Positions 46,362-59,444 are shown, counted from the stretch's first letter. The stretch is 64,000 nucleotides of DNA from Orbilia blumenaviensis (GCA_036872755.1 JAVHNS010000008.1:62001-126000); one strand, 5' to 3'. A program made the numbers and translations. The notes: generated by a model not told the origin, from the sequence alone.

Positions 46362-48716
46362 ATGCTAGGCCCAGTAATCATCAAAACTACGAGTAGAGCA
46401 GCGCTGCTCCTTGCAATAGTCCCCCCTCTAACCTTAGCATGGTTTATGCAATTGACAACCACTCAAACAATATCTCGCTTTCAGGATGGCCAACGAACCA
46501 CTGAGCCCGCCTACCTCTACCAAAGCAGCGATGAGCCTTTGAATTTTGAATCCTGCGTCAAAATAAACTGGGGGAACTTGAATTATAACACAAAAATCAA
46601 TTTTTTTTCCCTGGCAAGAGACATCCCGGGATGGGACTACAGTAAGACCAAAGAAGAGAACTTGAGGGATGTCGTTCGAGGTATCGTGTTCTTCGAAGGC
46701 TCGAACTGCGAGGCATTGACGACCAGGATAATATTCCGCCTTGATGATGACTACACTCCAGGAAGCTATCTATTTCTTACGTCCAAGCCTGTAGTCCCGG
46801 CGCTTCGGCTTGGAAGTTGGCGACCTATGTGGCTTTACGGCCAAGGGGGGTATTCTGATAGTTTAGCGCGGATAGAAGTTGGGAAATCAGAATTATTCCC
46901 ACCTCCTCCAGAGCTTTCGCAAATCGTCGAAAGATACCAAGAGCCCCCTCTCAATACGCAACAACAGCGAGCTCCAGTTATCAACTTACAGCGAGTTCAA
47001 ACAGATCTAGAACCTCAACTTCAACCTCAACCTCAACCTCAACCTCAACGACAACAGGGATTTATACCGATACGGCCCAATATTAATACAAGCCAGCGGA
47101 CTGGAAATAACCAGGGTGGGCAAAATCAAGCTGGCCAAACACTACAACAGGGCTTAAATTCAGACCCAAGGGAAGCATTGAGCTTCAGTGAAATACTCAG
47201 AGATAATTCGCCCGGAGAGGGTGGAATGAGTCCGAGACAGTCTCAGCTTCGACAGCTCACAAATCAAGTGGAAGACCTTCAGAGAAGAATCAATTCTATG
47301 ACAGCAGATGTAAACCCTCCCTGTCTAAAGAAAATGTCATTCGATTTAAACACTACTAACACTAACCCTTGTGGTTCGTTTATAGAGGGAGAGGGCAAAT
47401 GTTTTCAACAATAACAACCCTAACCCAAATACAGAAATATTTGTACGTTTCCTTCCGTAATCAATACTCTGAAATCTGCAAAACATGCTAATCAAATTAT
47501 TTGCAATGACATACACGATATTCTGCCACCAAATAGGAAGAAGAAAAACAAGATAACGTTGAGGTAAGCTATTAATCACGGGGAATGGTCCCGCCGATAC
47601 AATCTAGATATCAAGCTTACAAACCCCATCCTTACCTAATCGTAGGCCTCTCAGTTCAACAACTTTAACTTGTTGATGAGCCCTAGTCACCGACCAGGGG
47701 CATACAGTCCCAATCAAGTATGCCCCCTTCTGCTATCTTGTAAACAAACTATATGAATTTCCGGGCCGGGTCACTAAAAGTTACAGCAGGACCCGAATGA
47801 TATAAATAATTTTTTTAGAGTGAACAGCGGCAACCAACCAGATTATATATATGATCAGAACTTTGGTGCTCTTCAAAGGTCAAACTCAGGTGACCAATAC
47901 TTCACTGGAAACGATGCCAACCCCTTTTTTCTATTCTCACGTGCAGGGAGCGATGCCCGGGAAGCTGTAGCTGAAGATCAGCAGGGTCAGGAACTCGAGA
48001 GAGAACAGGCGTCACCAATAATGGAAGAATCAGTTCAAGAGAATTTAGGGCCAGAATCTGGGTCAAATGGGCGAGAAGTTCAAGGCGGAGGCAATTCACG
48101 AAATCAGGGCCAGATCGTCGAGGAAGTCCCCGTAGACCAAGCCAGAAGGCCTGAGGTGGAACCGCAGAGGAAAATAGCTTCAGACGAAAATCAACCGCAG
48201 GACAATCGATCACAGGATATCCAGTCTCAAGTTAATCAACCACAGGTGATGAACCAACCCTCAACAGGCCAGATCGAAATGCCCCCGCCTACCCGACCTA
48301 CCCGGAACCAATCGCAAGGAAATTATCCCTTCGACATTGCCACTGTTCTAGAAAACAACCGTCTCCGGTACGCACAGCTCGTGAATAGTAAAGATATCCC
48401 GTACTTCGAAACCCTAGGTAGAATCCTCGCAGGCACTGGGAAAATGATACAGGATACCCTCGTCCTCATGGTAAGGGATCCAAACGTGGAGCACACAGAC
48501 CAATACCTCGCAGAAATTGAACGACTCATAAACACCCGCAAGCAGCTCCTAGCCCAGAATGATGATCTGGTCCTCGAAGCTGTACAAGCAGCAGGTGCAC
48601 AGCTAAGGGGAAATAATGCAATGGTACTTGGCCCCCAGAATCGTAATCAGCAAGCGCAAGGGGGAAATCAACAATATGGAAGCTTGAACGGGGGCATGAA
48701 ACGAGAAGATGTGTAG
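46362..48716 (+). CDS. Gln/Asn-rich secreted-type hypothetical protein (splicing unresolved)
   Basis: Two long open stretches in the same register: 46362 to about 47309 and about 47859 to 48716. The second lacks an early ATG and is probably spliced to the first. One workable junction is the donor GTAAAC at 47310 and the acceptor ending at 47858, phase 0, but a 549-bp intron is long, and an extra small exon between them is possible. I start at ATG 46362, which gives a hydrophobic, signal-like N-terminus (residues about 12-28, AALLLAIVPPLTLAWF). The first part has a folded-looking region with three Cys (SCVKINWG, GSNCEALTT and one near its end), then a Gln/Pro tract with PQ repeats. The second part is Gln/Asn/Glu-rich with helical sequence near the end (LGRILAGTGKMIQDTLVLM, YLAEIERLINTRKQLLAQ). 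No family recognised. If the two halves are separate genes, the second would start at ATG 48021. Confidence 0.5.
47011..47049 (+). repeat. Coding hexamer repeat (CAACCT), Pro-Gln tract
   Basis: CTCAAC-type hexamers in tandem encode alternating Gln and Pro within the Gln/Asn-rich protein. Confidence 0.8.
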
Positions 48717-51700
48717 AGTATAGTTTATGATCCTCCAATAATAATAATCTAATAACATCATATGCTTCCCTAGACGTAACCACGATAGGCCAGGTATTAG
48801 TAATATTGAATCGCGTGTCCAATCATAATTCTCCAGATATCCTGTGAGGTTCACCGGCCCTACTTCTACTCATTTTCATAGTCAGAGTCTTAAATGACAA
48901 GATGATATCACTACAGCGCTAGCGACACCTAGCCGTCTGACCCTCAAACGACGGGCTATCGACATGTACAAACAGCTCGAGTCCTCGAACCTTGCTCACA
49001 CTCCATGTCTCACAGTCTAAGATACCATAGATTCCACATTTAACGTACCATCTAATTAAAAAATACACTCATATTAACGGAACGTAAAAGTAGACATCAG
49101 TAGCCAATCGATTGCAATCAAAACCCAACTTTTCACAACAAGAAAGGGGATGACTCCACGTTATAATCATCCGCTATCCACCTACAGACAAGGAACCGAT
49201 TGTAATTCTCACAGCCTGCTCACTTTCGGCGCAATAGTAAATCTCACCTGCCGACGTTCCAGAAACGGAATAAATGCTATTTAAGTTCCAAAACAACCGG
49301 TAGGTCGCCAATCCCATGCATCTTACCAGCGTTCCAGAGGTCCCACCCCGATTTTCCGACATAAGCACGAAGTAAGACAAGCCAAAAGTGTAGACGCGTA
49401 CATGCACAAATAAGAATTCAGTACGTAGATATCACCAGTACTATACCTAGCCGTGTGGGAAAGTATCCCTTTGTTCACCCATCATACATAATCAAGTATC
49501 CGAATGCCATTCTATATATACATACTCTTCGCCTAGAGTTGCACATGCATTTCGCACCGCCGCGAATACTCGACGTCTATGCATCGCGTAGACTTTAGCG
49601 TGAGTAAATTCTACCACACTACTTGATAATTTCTAAATTTACTATCAACAAGTATAGAACACTTTTTAGAATTCTTAAAACCTTATATATAAAACGCTGG
49701 GACCCAGCGTTCTGCAGTCGTGCATTTTAGGTCCTATGGTGAAAGTTACGTAACTAGGCTTTCTGGTTATAAAATTCTAGGCTGAACGCCTTGCGCTATT
49801 GTTATCAATACATGACATGACACATACAAATTTACAACATCCTGATTAGCTAATTGAACAACGAAGATTTCACAACTGCACACATCATAAGCAGGGGGTG
49901 TCAGTGTGGGTTTCTTCGAGAATCGGGTTTCCCGTGGTCCAATGTTGGATATGATAACAATACTATTTTGCACTTTGAGCCTCCCCGGAAGACTTGGATC
50001 TCTAACTAAACTTTCAAGCGGAAGGAGACGTTTCGATAGACTTATTTGCGAAGGGGAATCGACGGGGTACCCTCGGGAGCCAAAAGTTACTTACAGGGTG
50101 GTGACTTGAAAACTTACTAGATCGGGTACATATGTGTTCCGAAAGAAGCATTGTTGTATTCTACAGTCCCTATTTTCGGATAACTACACGTGCTCACAAT
50201 ATCGATACGGGTAGACCCTGTGGTATACCCTCCTATACCTTCCTATAAAGCGATCGCAATCGCAAAACCCACAAGAATACTTCTAGCTCTCGGGGAGCTT
50301 GTACCTCGATATAAATAACCAGGAAGGGGAGAAGAAGAAAAATCATGATCCTACTCAAGTCAATACGAAAACCAAAATCCCGTGAACTAATTTTGAGACG
50401 AAATTACATTCTCTATCCGCTGTTTGTGCATATGCAAGGACCCCGTAAACACCCCAGCCGCCGTTAGGTACATGTATACAAAGGACACGACCCTTGAACA
50501 ATTGATCATGAGATTTATGTCCTGCAGAAGTTGACATTGAAAAAAGGGGGCATCTGCAGAAGAGGAGTTGTCAAAATAAGGCCCATGTATCGTAGGCGCC
50601 CAGGGGGTATAAGGTTAGTTTACCAAATACCCATGGCCAATTCCTCCAATATTCCTATCGTGACAGACTCCCCTACCGCCCTTACCGCAGAGTGTTACTC
50701 ATTGAAACCATGGGGGCCGCATTTGCTATTCTTCATACGGCATCTACATATAGCTAGTTGTTAGAAAGACAGACGGATCATTTGGTAAATGAAACAGGCA
50801 GGCAGGCCAGAAACAAAACGGCGTTTTTTTTTTTTTTACCTTGAAATTTCGTTTTGTGGCAGGTAACCGACCACCGGGATATTCCGTTCAAACGCCTCAT
50901 TTTCTTTCTAGTTAACCCCTCGTCGGCTATCGTGAACCAACAAAAGTCCAATCACAAAAACAAGCAGGAGGGGAAAACAGTGGCCCTTTTTTCGACAGTT
51001 TTCCAGTTCATTTCACGACGCGGCATGCACGCCACAGACTCCCAATTGCAGCTTGTAACTTGAAATCCTGTGAACATTCGACCTGGGTAATGGGAAACAT
51101 GCCTGTCTCCCCAGGATACGAGAAAGGGGTTGAGAAAGTTACAAAGCAAACCAGCCTGCCCGCTTGGAAGGAGGCAAATCATAAAAGTAAATATACTTGC
51201 GCTTCTAAGTAAAAGCCTTATCTGTTCATGTCACACAAGATCCAAATCTCATTTTAGCCCTGAGAGGCGAGGCATGAGCTAGCACGCCGCTTACATGAAA
51301 AGTTAATAAGCAGACACACAAAACACAACTGCAAGTTAAGGAGAATTAATCCGATAGCATCAGGTTTGGCAGAAAGGACGGGAGGGTTCAAGCGAAAAGA
51401 ATGTTTTCTGAGACCTTTTCTTTGTTCATGGGTAACCCAGCACTCATATCCAGAAGTGCAGAGGGTATCGAATCTAAAATCGCCTCTGGGTAAAAGCTAG
51501 CCACCCCTTTTTCATATTCCCCGGCAAGCCTGTGACGATTCTGTGCCGTCCGTCGTCTATCTCAGCATAGACACAAGGATAATTATTCGGGACGGGTCAT
51601 TCCTATTCCAAATCTCCGCATCTATGCAGCTAGAGATCGATTGGTTGTGGGATATTGTTATATTTGATTAATATCTCGTTTCGCGAATTAATTCGAATTG

Positions 51701-52431
51701 CTTAGGTACTTTAAACACCCCTCCTGATGTCTGTCGGTAGTAGCCCAACCATAAACCGGTAATGCTCGGGTGAACCTTTTTTCGTCCGAGATTCTAGGTC
51801 GCACACACTCAATTCACCATTATTCGTTTGATTAGCTGTCAGGTCACGCTGGCATCGACCAGGCTCTAGCAGAAAAGTGCTTCTAAGCGAGGGTGGCTGG
51901 CAGAAGGTTCGAGGATGCCGTCACGGAGAACGATGGAGATCTACGAGGTTGCAAGGCGGCAAGTGGATATTTCCTTTAAACGATGGATGAAATAGTAAAA
52001 ATGGATTTTCCATTACTATTATATTGAATTTGTCCTAACTAGTAAAGAAAGGAAAAACAAAAGGGACAAAATCGTAATCAAAAGTTAAAAAATAAAACTC
52101 CCCGATTTTATTTCCCAGTAGCCCTGAACACCATTGAAGCAAACAAGAAATGGGTAGAAATCCCGGCCGTTAAAAGCAAAAGTAGGTATGTTATACAGGA
52201 GAGGGAACTGCCAAAGCAGTAAAAAAAAAAAAAGATACATCGCTAGCCTCCAAAATATAGAACCAGAGCTTCCTAGAAGAGTCCCAGTGACTATGAGCCC
52301 ACAAAAAAAATAAAAAAAAAAGCCCGTTACACAAGTGCAACATCATAAAAATAGTGTAAAATGATACATGAAAGGAATGATTATGACAAAGGAAACACCA
52401 AGGCATCCAATGTGAATTAGGTAGAAGTAGT
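48717..52431. other. Gene-free region, 3.7 kb
   Basis: A convergent spacer between the Gln/Asn-rich gene and the C2H2 factor gene. No gene recognised. A T14 tract lies at about 50824-50837, and short A tracts near 52220-52320 fall in the probable 3' UTR of the zinc-finger gene. Confidence 0.5.
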
Positions 52432-54431
52432 CTACTGTTGCTGCTCCTTCTGAGCATCTCTGACCTCCTTCGCCGCATCGTGGAAGGCGTTGGCGCGGAC
52501 CACAGTCCAGTAGTCCAAGTCGCTAACCTCGGCCTCGCCACCAGCGAGGTTGGCTTTGACCTCCCAAGCTGAGGACATCATCATCTCGTCCCTGCAGAGT
52601 AGCTTGCTGCCGTCGTAGACTTGGAGGCAACGCCTCTTTGTGACCATGCGATCAGGCTGGACTCCCCATCCTGAAGGAAGGTTCCTTCTCCTCTTACGAC
52701 CTCCAGCAGCCATCATTTGTTTCTTTGAGATCTTGCTGTTGGCTCCTAAAACAACACCACCTTTAGAAGTACCGCTCCCGGCGTGCGAATCGACACCCCG
52801 AGTGCGTGTTAATTGTCACCGACCGGCAACTCCAGTACCGGTAAGGCTCTTGCGCTGCTTCTTAGACTTCTTAGCGCCGAAGGATGGGTCAGTCTTGTCA
52901 TCATCATCATCCTCGGATTCTTCCTCCTCCTCTTCGGAAACCTCGGCCTCGTTGGCCTCGGCGCCATCGGAGTTTAGGAGACCATGAGCGGCCAAAGAGT
53001 TCTGAACCTCCTCAAGATCATTGACAGATCCGAGGTTATGACTGTTGATGTCACCTTCAGGCTCTGGCTTGACAACCTTAGAAAGAACGCAGTCATCAAG
53101 ATGCTCGTAGAACTGTTGTGCATTGGCAAAGGTGGCATTGCAAGTAGAGCACTTTCCAGTGACATCCTTATAAGCAGCTTGGAAAGATGGGGCGCGAGGA
53201 GACCCAGAGGAGGAGACGGAGCCGCCACGACCATTGATCTTCTTTGGCTTTCCGTTAGGAGCGGTCTGCTCGACATTGTGAACAGACATCAGGTGGCGCT
53301 TGAAGACATCAGCTCTGTTGAAGGTCTTCTCGGAGGGAAGACCAGAGCCTGGGCAAAAGCCACAAACCATTGTTCCCTTATAATGTGTAAGGGTGTGCCT
53401 TTGGCAATCATACTTGCGGGCAAATCCTTTCTTAGCGTATTCACATGTTGGGATTGGACACTTCTCCGGCCTCTCATCCATATGAGTGATCTGGTGGGCC
53501 TTGAGATCTCTGAAAACCTTTCCGCAAGCAGTGCAGAAGTTGTCGTTGTGAGCAGCGCCGTTGCTGGAGGCAGACCTCTCGGGACTGGCAGCTCCCTTAG
53601 AGGTGGCGGAAACCTCACGGCTCATGGCGGGTGTGTGTGGGAAGTAATCTTCAGCAGAGTGGTTTGATGGAGACCTTCTATGCCCCTTCGATGTACCAGA
53701 AGGAGTTGGGTATGGAGAGACACGGAAGTTTGCGTTTGAGTGTCTTCTTGAGTGCTTTGGTGAGGTTGGGATAACCGAAGAAGCCTCAACCGAGGATTGC
53801 CTTGAGGCGTTGTTGATCAAAGATGGGTCTACTTGGAAAGTTAATTGAAGCTCCAGAAGCTATAAGCTAGTATGCATTCGTAATACTTACTGACACAGAT
53901 GTCCTTGATTTCGGGCTGTTGCTCCCAAGGGCCACCAGTCCAAGGCAAGTCTTCAGCGTTCATTGTCGCGTAAGGCGAGCCGTGATCAGAGGAAGATGTC
54001 GAAGCACCAGAGGCGATGCTGCTCTGACCCGAAGCAAAGTCAAATCCTTCGGCAGCGGATGAAGCTACAGAAGGTGAGGTTGGAGCTCTGTAATATTCGT
54101 TGGCGATATAGTTGGAAGGTAAAGGAGGTGGCTGGACGAAAAGGGTGGATTCCTCGCCGTAGTATTGGTATGCAGCGCGTGGGACTTCTGTGAATGGGTA
54201 CAGTTGGTATCCGGTGTATTGAGGGTCTTCAACAGAGAAAAAGGAAGGTGGGAGTGTGGATGTTTCCGAGAAGAAGTCGAATTCTGGTTTTGTGTATATC
54301 GAAGGGTCGAAAGAAGCTGTGGTGTTTAATGGGCTTATCGATGCGCCAGTGGCAGCAAGCATCTTATGAAAGGTATCTTGTCTGTCACCGTCTTCGAACT
54401 GTAAGAAGTCCATGGACTCGTAGGTGGCCAT
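52432..54431 (-). CDS. C2H2-type zinc-finger transcription factor
   Basis: A 620-aa nuclear DNA-binding regulator; three exons 54431-53891, 53831-52824 and 52745-52432 (GTAAGT, then a GTCGGT donor; acceptors CCAAG and TTTAG). N-terminal 180 residues: Ser/Pro/Tyr-rich, acidic, activation-domain-like (MDFLQFEDGDR). Middle: Ser/basic stretch with SPKHSRRHSN. Four fingers follow: C280-C283-H293-H297 (short, CTACGKVFRDLKAHQITH); C305-C310-H326-H330; C337-C340-H360-H365; and a C2HC-type C408-C411-H424-C428. Then a Glu/Asp run (about 470-492) and a C-terminal block, GGRKRRRNLPSGWGVQPDRM, with basic residues, separated by intron 2. Target genes unknown. I do not assign a gene name. Gene-free flanks of 3.7 kb downstream and over 9 kb upstream fit a regulator with long control regions. 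Confidence 0.88.
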
Positions 54432-54719
54432 CGCAGGTATTTAATATTGTGTGGTGCGAATGCGACTGTGGGTGGGGAAATGGCTGGAGTGAGGCGGTGT
54501 AGTTAACCTTGCTTGGTCGCAGCAGCTGGCTTTCTTATCTTCAGGCTGACTTTGGTTGAGCGAACTGCAAGAAAACCAGGATTTCAAGCTGATTTAATAA
54601 TTTCACGAAGATATATTATCGAATTGAGACTACGCCTTGATGCTGTCTGTATGCTATGATATTTATTTCAAGTTCAAGCGTGTGTAAATGTGTCGGCGTA
54701 GTGGAGGACAGGTGCACTT

Positions 54720-54727
54720 TTTATATA
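54720..54727 (-). promoter_or_regulatory. TATA-like box of the C2H2 factor gene
   Basis: TATATAAA on the minus strand, about 290 bp upstream of the ATG. Confidence 0.45.
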
Positions 54728-55078
54728 GGCGAAACTCCTACTTAAGTGAATAAGAAGAGTCTCTAGATATTCAAGAGGAAGCTTGGTAATCGTCAAGGAA
54801 GATTGGCGTGCCTTTCGTGAGATTCGGTGCTGCTTATGAAAAGGTATAGCATAGACCGGAGGGCAGATGAGGAGGAATATATGCATCTCAAGAGTCTGCT
54901 CCCCCAAGCCCAATTAAGAGTCGAAGATTTGGGAATATCATAGGGCAGCAGCGAGCCCCAACTCTGTGCTAGGCCGTAGGGAGAAAAAGAAACTCCCCAG
55001 TTCAACCTGCTGCGCAGTCAGTAAGAACCTTGCAGGCCGTGCTTGCTTCTTCCCAAACTCCTTTTTCAGAGGTGCAGG

Positions 55079-55119
55079 TTTTTTTTTTTTTTTTTCGTTT
55101 TTTTGTTTTTTTTTTTTTT
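55079..55119 (+). repeat. Interrupted T tract (T17, T7, T14)
   Basis: Three T runs separated by CG and G, upstream of the C2H2 gene. Confidence 0.85.
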
Positions 55120-56257
55120 CTTTGCTCCTCCTTCCTGTGCTGCGGTTATCGATGACAGAGTGACAAAGAAACAACTGGGGGAAAAGTTCCTCCCATCATT
55201 TAGCACCAGACCCGTTGGCGTGGTTCAATGAAGGGACGGGGGTTGGTCTGTGGTGGGTCCAGGAATATACAAAAAAGCAAAAGGCTAGGAATGCTGGGTG
55301 ATGTTTCTGAATTCGACCAAGCGTGAGTGGCAGGGCTCCTTACCTGCGTGCTTGCGGGATTGATTTGAATTTCTGAGCAATGACGGATGGTGTGGTTGTT
55401 CCAGTTGCAGTTGGCTCCCGTTCTGGCCTGCAGGGCAGACTCCGGGCACGGCCCCCGGAGGAGAATCCCAATCGTTCCAGGACCGTCGGTGAAGGCGATG
55501 CTAGAACGGCCTTTTCTGTTTTGGGTCTCGAATCGCTCGTCTACCCCTGTCCGCTCGTCCAACGTGGATTGCATCCCCCTCGCCCTCTTCTCCCTCTCAA
55601 ATTTGTCGCCCGAGAATATTGGGTAATCAAAATTTTTCTTTGGCGAGATTATCGTAGTAAAAACGGGCCAATTGCAAGGAGATTCAACGACAATCTTGCT
55701 CGTCAATCTCGATACGCGGAGCGGAGAAGGGAGGGGAGCTCTGTTAACGCCGTGGTGAAAATTTCAATCCTGAGAGTCCAGATTCGATCCCTCGAAGCTC
55801 TGCCTGGCTAGCTTTCAGATTGCGAGAATCATGCCTCACATTGCCGTCAAAGCCAACAGTAAGAAGGAGGAGGAGGAGGGGGAGGAGACAGAGAAAATCC
55901 CCGCCAGGATGTAATCAATTGATCCGGATGCTGTTGTGAAAACGTCTACACGGGTCGCAAAATTCGGATACCCGGAGGCAGACACCATTACACCAATGTC
56001 CAGCCTAATGCAACGGTGGAGGTACCAGTGGGGAGGGTGCCGTATGGAGCAGTACAAAGCTCCGATGTACACATTATTTCCCCCCCCTCCGACCTTGACG
56101 GGGGTTGCACATGCATATCATGTAATTGTCGGTCAGACTAAACACCCCAGTTCTTCGTGTGTGCGGACAACAGACGCCTCTCAATACACAGGTCAGGCAT
56201 TGATGTCCCGATTCTCGATATCGTCCGAGAGTGCATTAGTGTTGGCTACTTGCTCAG

Positions 56258-56880
56258 TTAGTTGCTTGGGTCCGGACACCATTCATCGTACCAGGTGGGA
56301 TACTCGCTCATAACAAACCGTCCAGTGCCAGCACACTAGGGCCACACACACCAACTCTTTTATCAGAAATTAGCATGACCACATCCCCCAGGTTGGGTTT
56401 AAGTCGCCGTATTCCAGGAATAGCAGCAAGCTTAACAAGGTCCTCCTCATGACGGTGGAGACACCCTTTCCCGATCCGTGTCTAGTGTAATTCTTCCCAG
56501 GCCAAGCTTCTTCCAAGGCCACAGCCCTGTCGCTAAATTCGTAGTCGGTGGGGTCTTCCATTTTAAAGTCCCAAAAGGCTTCTCGTTAGTAGTCAACCTC
56601 ACAAGGCGATTTGCTGTCAAAGGAAGGCCATAATCCCTCTATTACCCAAACATCTTCTTCTGTCGTGGTTTCACCGTCATCGATGAATCAGACGATTAGC
56701 CTTTTCGCTTGATTCACATCGCTAAAGTAGTGGTCATGCAGTTCATCAACATGACGCTTCAAAGCCTGGAGAATTTGTCATCCACCGTCCCAGATCTGCT
56801 TTGCTTGATCCCGCAACCCCAAGAACCCGTCTTGACTTTCTTCCTGAAACTTCAAAAGGTCCTTGGGACGGCCGCAAATC
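56258..56880 (-). pseudogene. Possible decayed coding region, family unknown
   Basis: One minus-strand frame, entered after an acceptor-like TTCTCTAG at about 56881, runs some 170 codons with only three stops. It has a protein-like composition with about a quarter Asp+Glu over its central part (short pieces: LLKFQEESQDGFLGLRDQ, ALKRHVDELHDHYFSDV, TTTEEDVWVIEGLWP, DRAVALEEAWPGKNY). The other two frames of the same strand have five and seven stops in about 55 codons. Coding-like sequence then seems to jump to a second frame (HEEDLVKLAAIPGIRRLKP) near 56455. It jumps to a third (SEYPTWYDEWCPDPSN, stop at 56258-56260) near 56310. I read this as a gene remnant with three in-frame stops and two frameshifts. 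No family recognised. Chance is not excluded. Confidence 0.35.
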
Positions 56881-57185
56881 CTAGAGAACCCAATAGATCC
56901 TCGACTCTTACCCCTTCCACTTCCCCACTACCCCGGTCTAATACTACAGCCAGCAATACCGTCAGATCTTGACATACAGTAATAATTATCCACCGTTACC
57001 TTACAAGCAAGTAACTAAACCCTAAAAGACAAGTGTTTGTGTTTGACTTTTCTGCCAACGAAGACTTCTAAACCTTGTCAACGACCTTGATCTTTTTGCA
57101 TTATACTTCAGACCAATCCCAAAGGATGTTGACTATACCCCATAGTGCCGTGGAAATCTCCTTCGCTGTATCCATAATATCATTT

Positions 57186-57187
<2 letters not shown>

Positions 57188-57218
<31 letters not shown>
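57188..57218 (+). repeat. T31 homopolymer
   Basis: An uninterrupted run of 31 T, the longest in the window. Confidence 0.9.
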
Positions 57219-57224
<6 letters not shown>

Positions 57225-59421
57225 GTTGAGAGCCCATGCTCATGTTGGTTGAATTTGCATGTTGTTCCGCCTGTCTGTTACATGCAAAGGTCCGAGCTGC
57301 ACAACTCACACCGCTGGGCCGTTAGCTGTTAGTCCTAATAGCCGGAAAAACGTCGACGCATTCGCGATAGCGGCTCCAGCGGCCAGCCATCTCTAACCGT
57401 CTGGTTCAGTTGAGTTCTCAGAAAAGCTTGAACATTTTGATGCAACGCCTTTAGGCCTGGTCCGGCCAAAGGACCCACCCGTCCCCACCGCTTCGAATTG
57501 TTTCGTCCAGCATGGCTCGATTTCCGTTGTATCTCTATTCGAGCTGGATCTTTTTTTGAGTTTGTTTTCAGTGGCTAGTTTCAGCTGTTCAATCAAGGAA
57601 TGTGCTTAGTAGACTGCTTATCTCGTAGATAGATATGTAAAGAAGCTATACCTGAAGCCATGGGGGCAGTCAACCAACATGAACCCTGAAAAAGGACCAC
57701 TGCCCCTGAGCTCAGGGTAACCCGGGGCCGCTGCTGTGGGTCATGAGAGACTCGCTAAGCTCGCAGTTCTATTGGCTAAAGCAAGTCCCATACCATTCCC
57801 CCTTGCCAGTCCAACACTGGGAGAATCACCGTTTTTAACTGCATGCTCATAATAAATTACCCGAGAAAATGTTGTTCCTTTCCAAGATGTCCCTTGCTTG
57901 TCTGTTTGCTGCATCCGCATTCTCTGAAAAGACGGATCAATCTAAAAGGATTGCTTGCAACAACACGAGGAGTGCCATGCGATATCAGCCTCCTCCATCA
58001 CCAGATCTCAATTGCTCTGGAATGTGAATGGCTTTGATCCGTCCCGCCTCAATCGCTCTAGGCGTCCTAATCGAGCTTCCCTCCCGGCAGAGTGGATCTT
58101 GACAAACCCACGTTTTGCTAGTGCCATGTCCACAGGTCTCTCGGAGGATGTCCAATCTGTATGTAACAGGGCAACAAGGAGGCGTGCTCGAGGCGCTTTC
58201 GCACTCGCTTATCACAATCTCCTTTTTTGATGGGAAAATCCGTTATATCACATTCCGTTTTCGGTGGCGTCATATTCCTGTGTGCGCGGCCATCCTGTTG
58301 GTAGAAAACCCTATATTTCTCGTATCATAGACGCCGCAATTGAAACTGTATCCAGCAGCAACATGCTTTGTGTCACACTGGCGTTTTTTTGTGGATTTAA
58401 AACAAAAACTGAATCAAAATCTTAGTATCAGGGCTTTAAGCATGGCTTGCTTCATATTGCCACTAACGGGGAGGTTGCCTGTGGAATCCGACATATGTTG
58501 ATAATACTGCCGTTGTATCAATATCAAATCCGGGTGGTAGGTCGTTACTGTTTTGGTGATATATGGTGAAAAAAACGTGGTCTATCCGCGGGGCCATAGC
58601 CCCCATGATAAAGCAAGGGAAAACTCCAGGGGTCTGGAACGGCTATATGATCCATTGGTATTGCGGCAAACCAAAAAAAAACTCCCGAAAGAAACAACAA
58701 TCTCTGTTAATATCGCGTTTCCCTGCAGATATTCCGTATTTCAGGCGAGAGATATCGTGGGAGTGGAGCTTCAGAAACACATGACCTTACTGGCCTGTTT
58801 GCCTTCCCCGAGATCAACCGGGTCGTAGTTCCTCCAAACATTATTCCACCCGGCCGTATTTTGACTGTCGTTGACATTTCTATTCGAAAGAGGGTGTCTT
58901 CGAAAAACGAAATTGGAAATGGCGGTCGATCCCTTCCGTAACGATCCCAAAATGTAAGACCGCCCGATCAGGAGGGGAAATTGACGGTTGCACAGAATAA
59001 CCGAAGTCCTCAACAAAGGACCAGTCCAGAACTATTGTTGTCGGGTTAAGCCTCTCCATTTGCAGTCTATAGTCGGGCAATTGCGAATATATCACCAGGA
59101 ATTCGCAGTTCGCCAGCGTGGGATATTCTGATGCTTTTTCTGCATTCCATTCCTGCCCACGTTTCTATCGACCAAGATGCGTGGAGCTTAGTTTACGTGG
59201 CCAAGACATTCTTTAATATTGTCCTGCGTTCCTGGTTAGCGAACGAGGAGACGTGAAGCCTTCATGCGTCCCGACTGATTGATTGATTGCATATCGAACG
59301 GAACGACGGAAGCTGGCGCTGAAAGCCCACGATTTTTGAGGAATTTAGTGGCCAGGTGAGGGGTCAGGTCCAACCGTCCCGCTCCTCCACGTAGCAGAGA
59401 TCGTCGCCACGTTTTTTGCGC

Positions 59422-59444
59422 TTTTTTTTTTTTTTTTTTTTTTT
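59422..59444 (+). repeat. T23 homopolymer
   Basis: An uninterrupted run of 23 T. Confidence 0.9.

Larger units (their letters stand above)
54432..56257. other. Upstream region of the C2H2 factor gene
   Basis: Promoter and probable long leader of the zinc-finger gene: a TATATAAAA-type box at 54720-54727 and a broken T tract at 55079-55119. A minus-strand frame at 55200-55706 opens with TTG and shows no domain; I do not call it. Confidence 0.5.

Noticed and set aside
55200..55706. Minus-strand frame of 168 codons upstream of the C2H2 gene
   Set aside because: It opens with TTG, has no domain and no splice partner; probably leader or promoter DNA.
57188..57218. Poly-T as the tail of a specific retrotransposon insertion
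   Set aside because: No target-site duplication or reverse-transcriptase-like sequence was seen beside it.
58801..59095. Coding-like stretches on the minus strand at 58.8-59.1 kb
   Set aside because: All three frames give plausible peptides over part of the interval, so a frame choice would be arbitrary. Kept only as a remark in the spacer entry.
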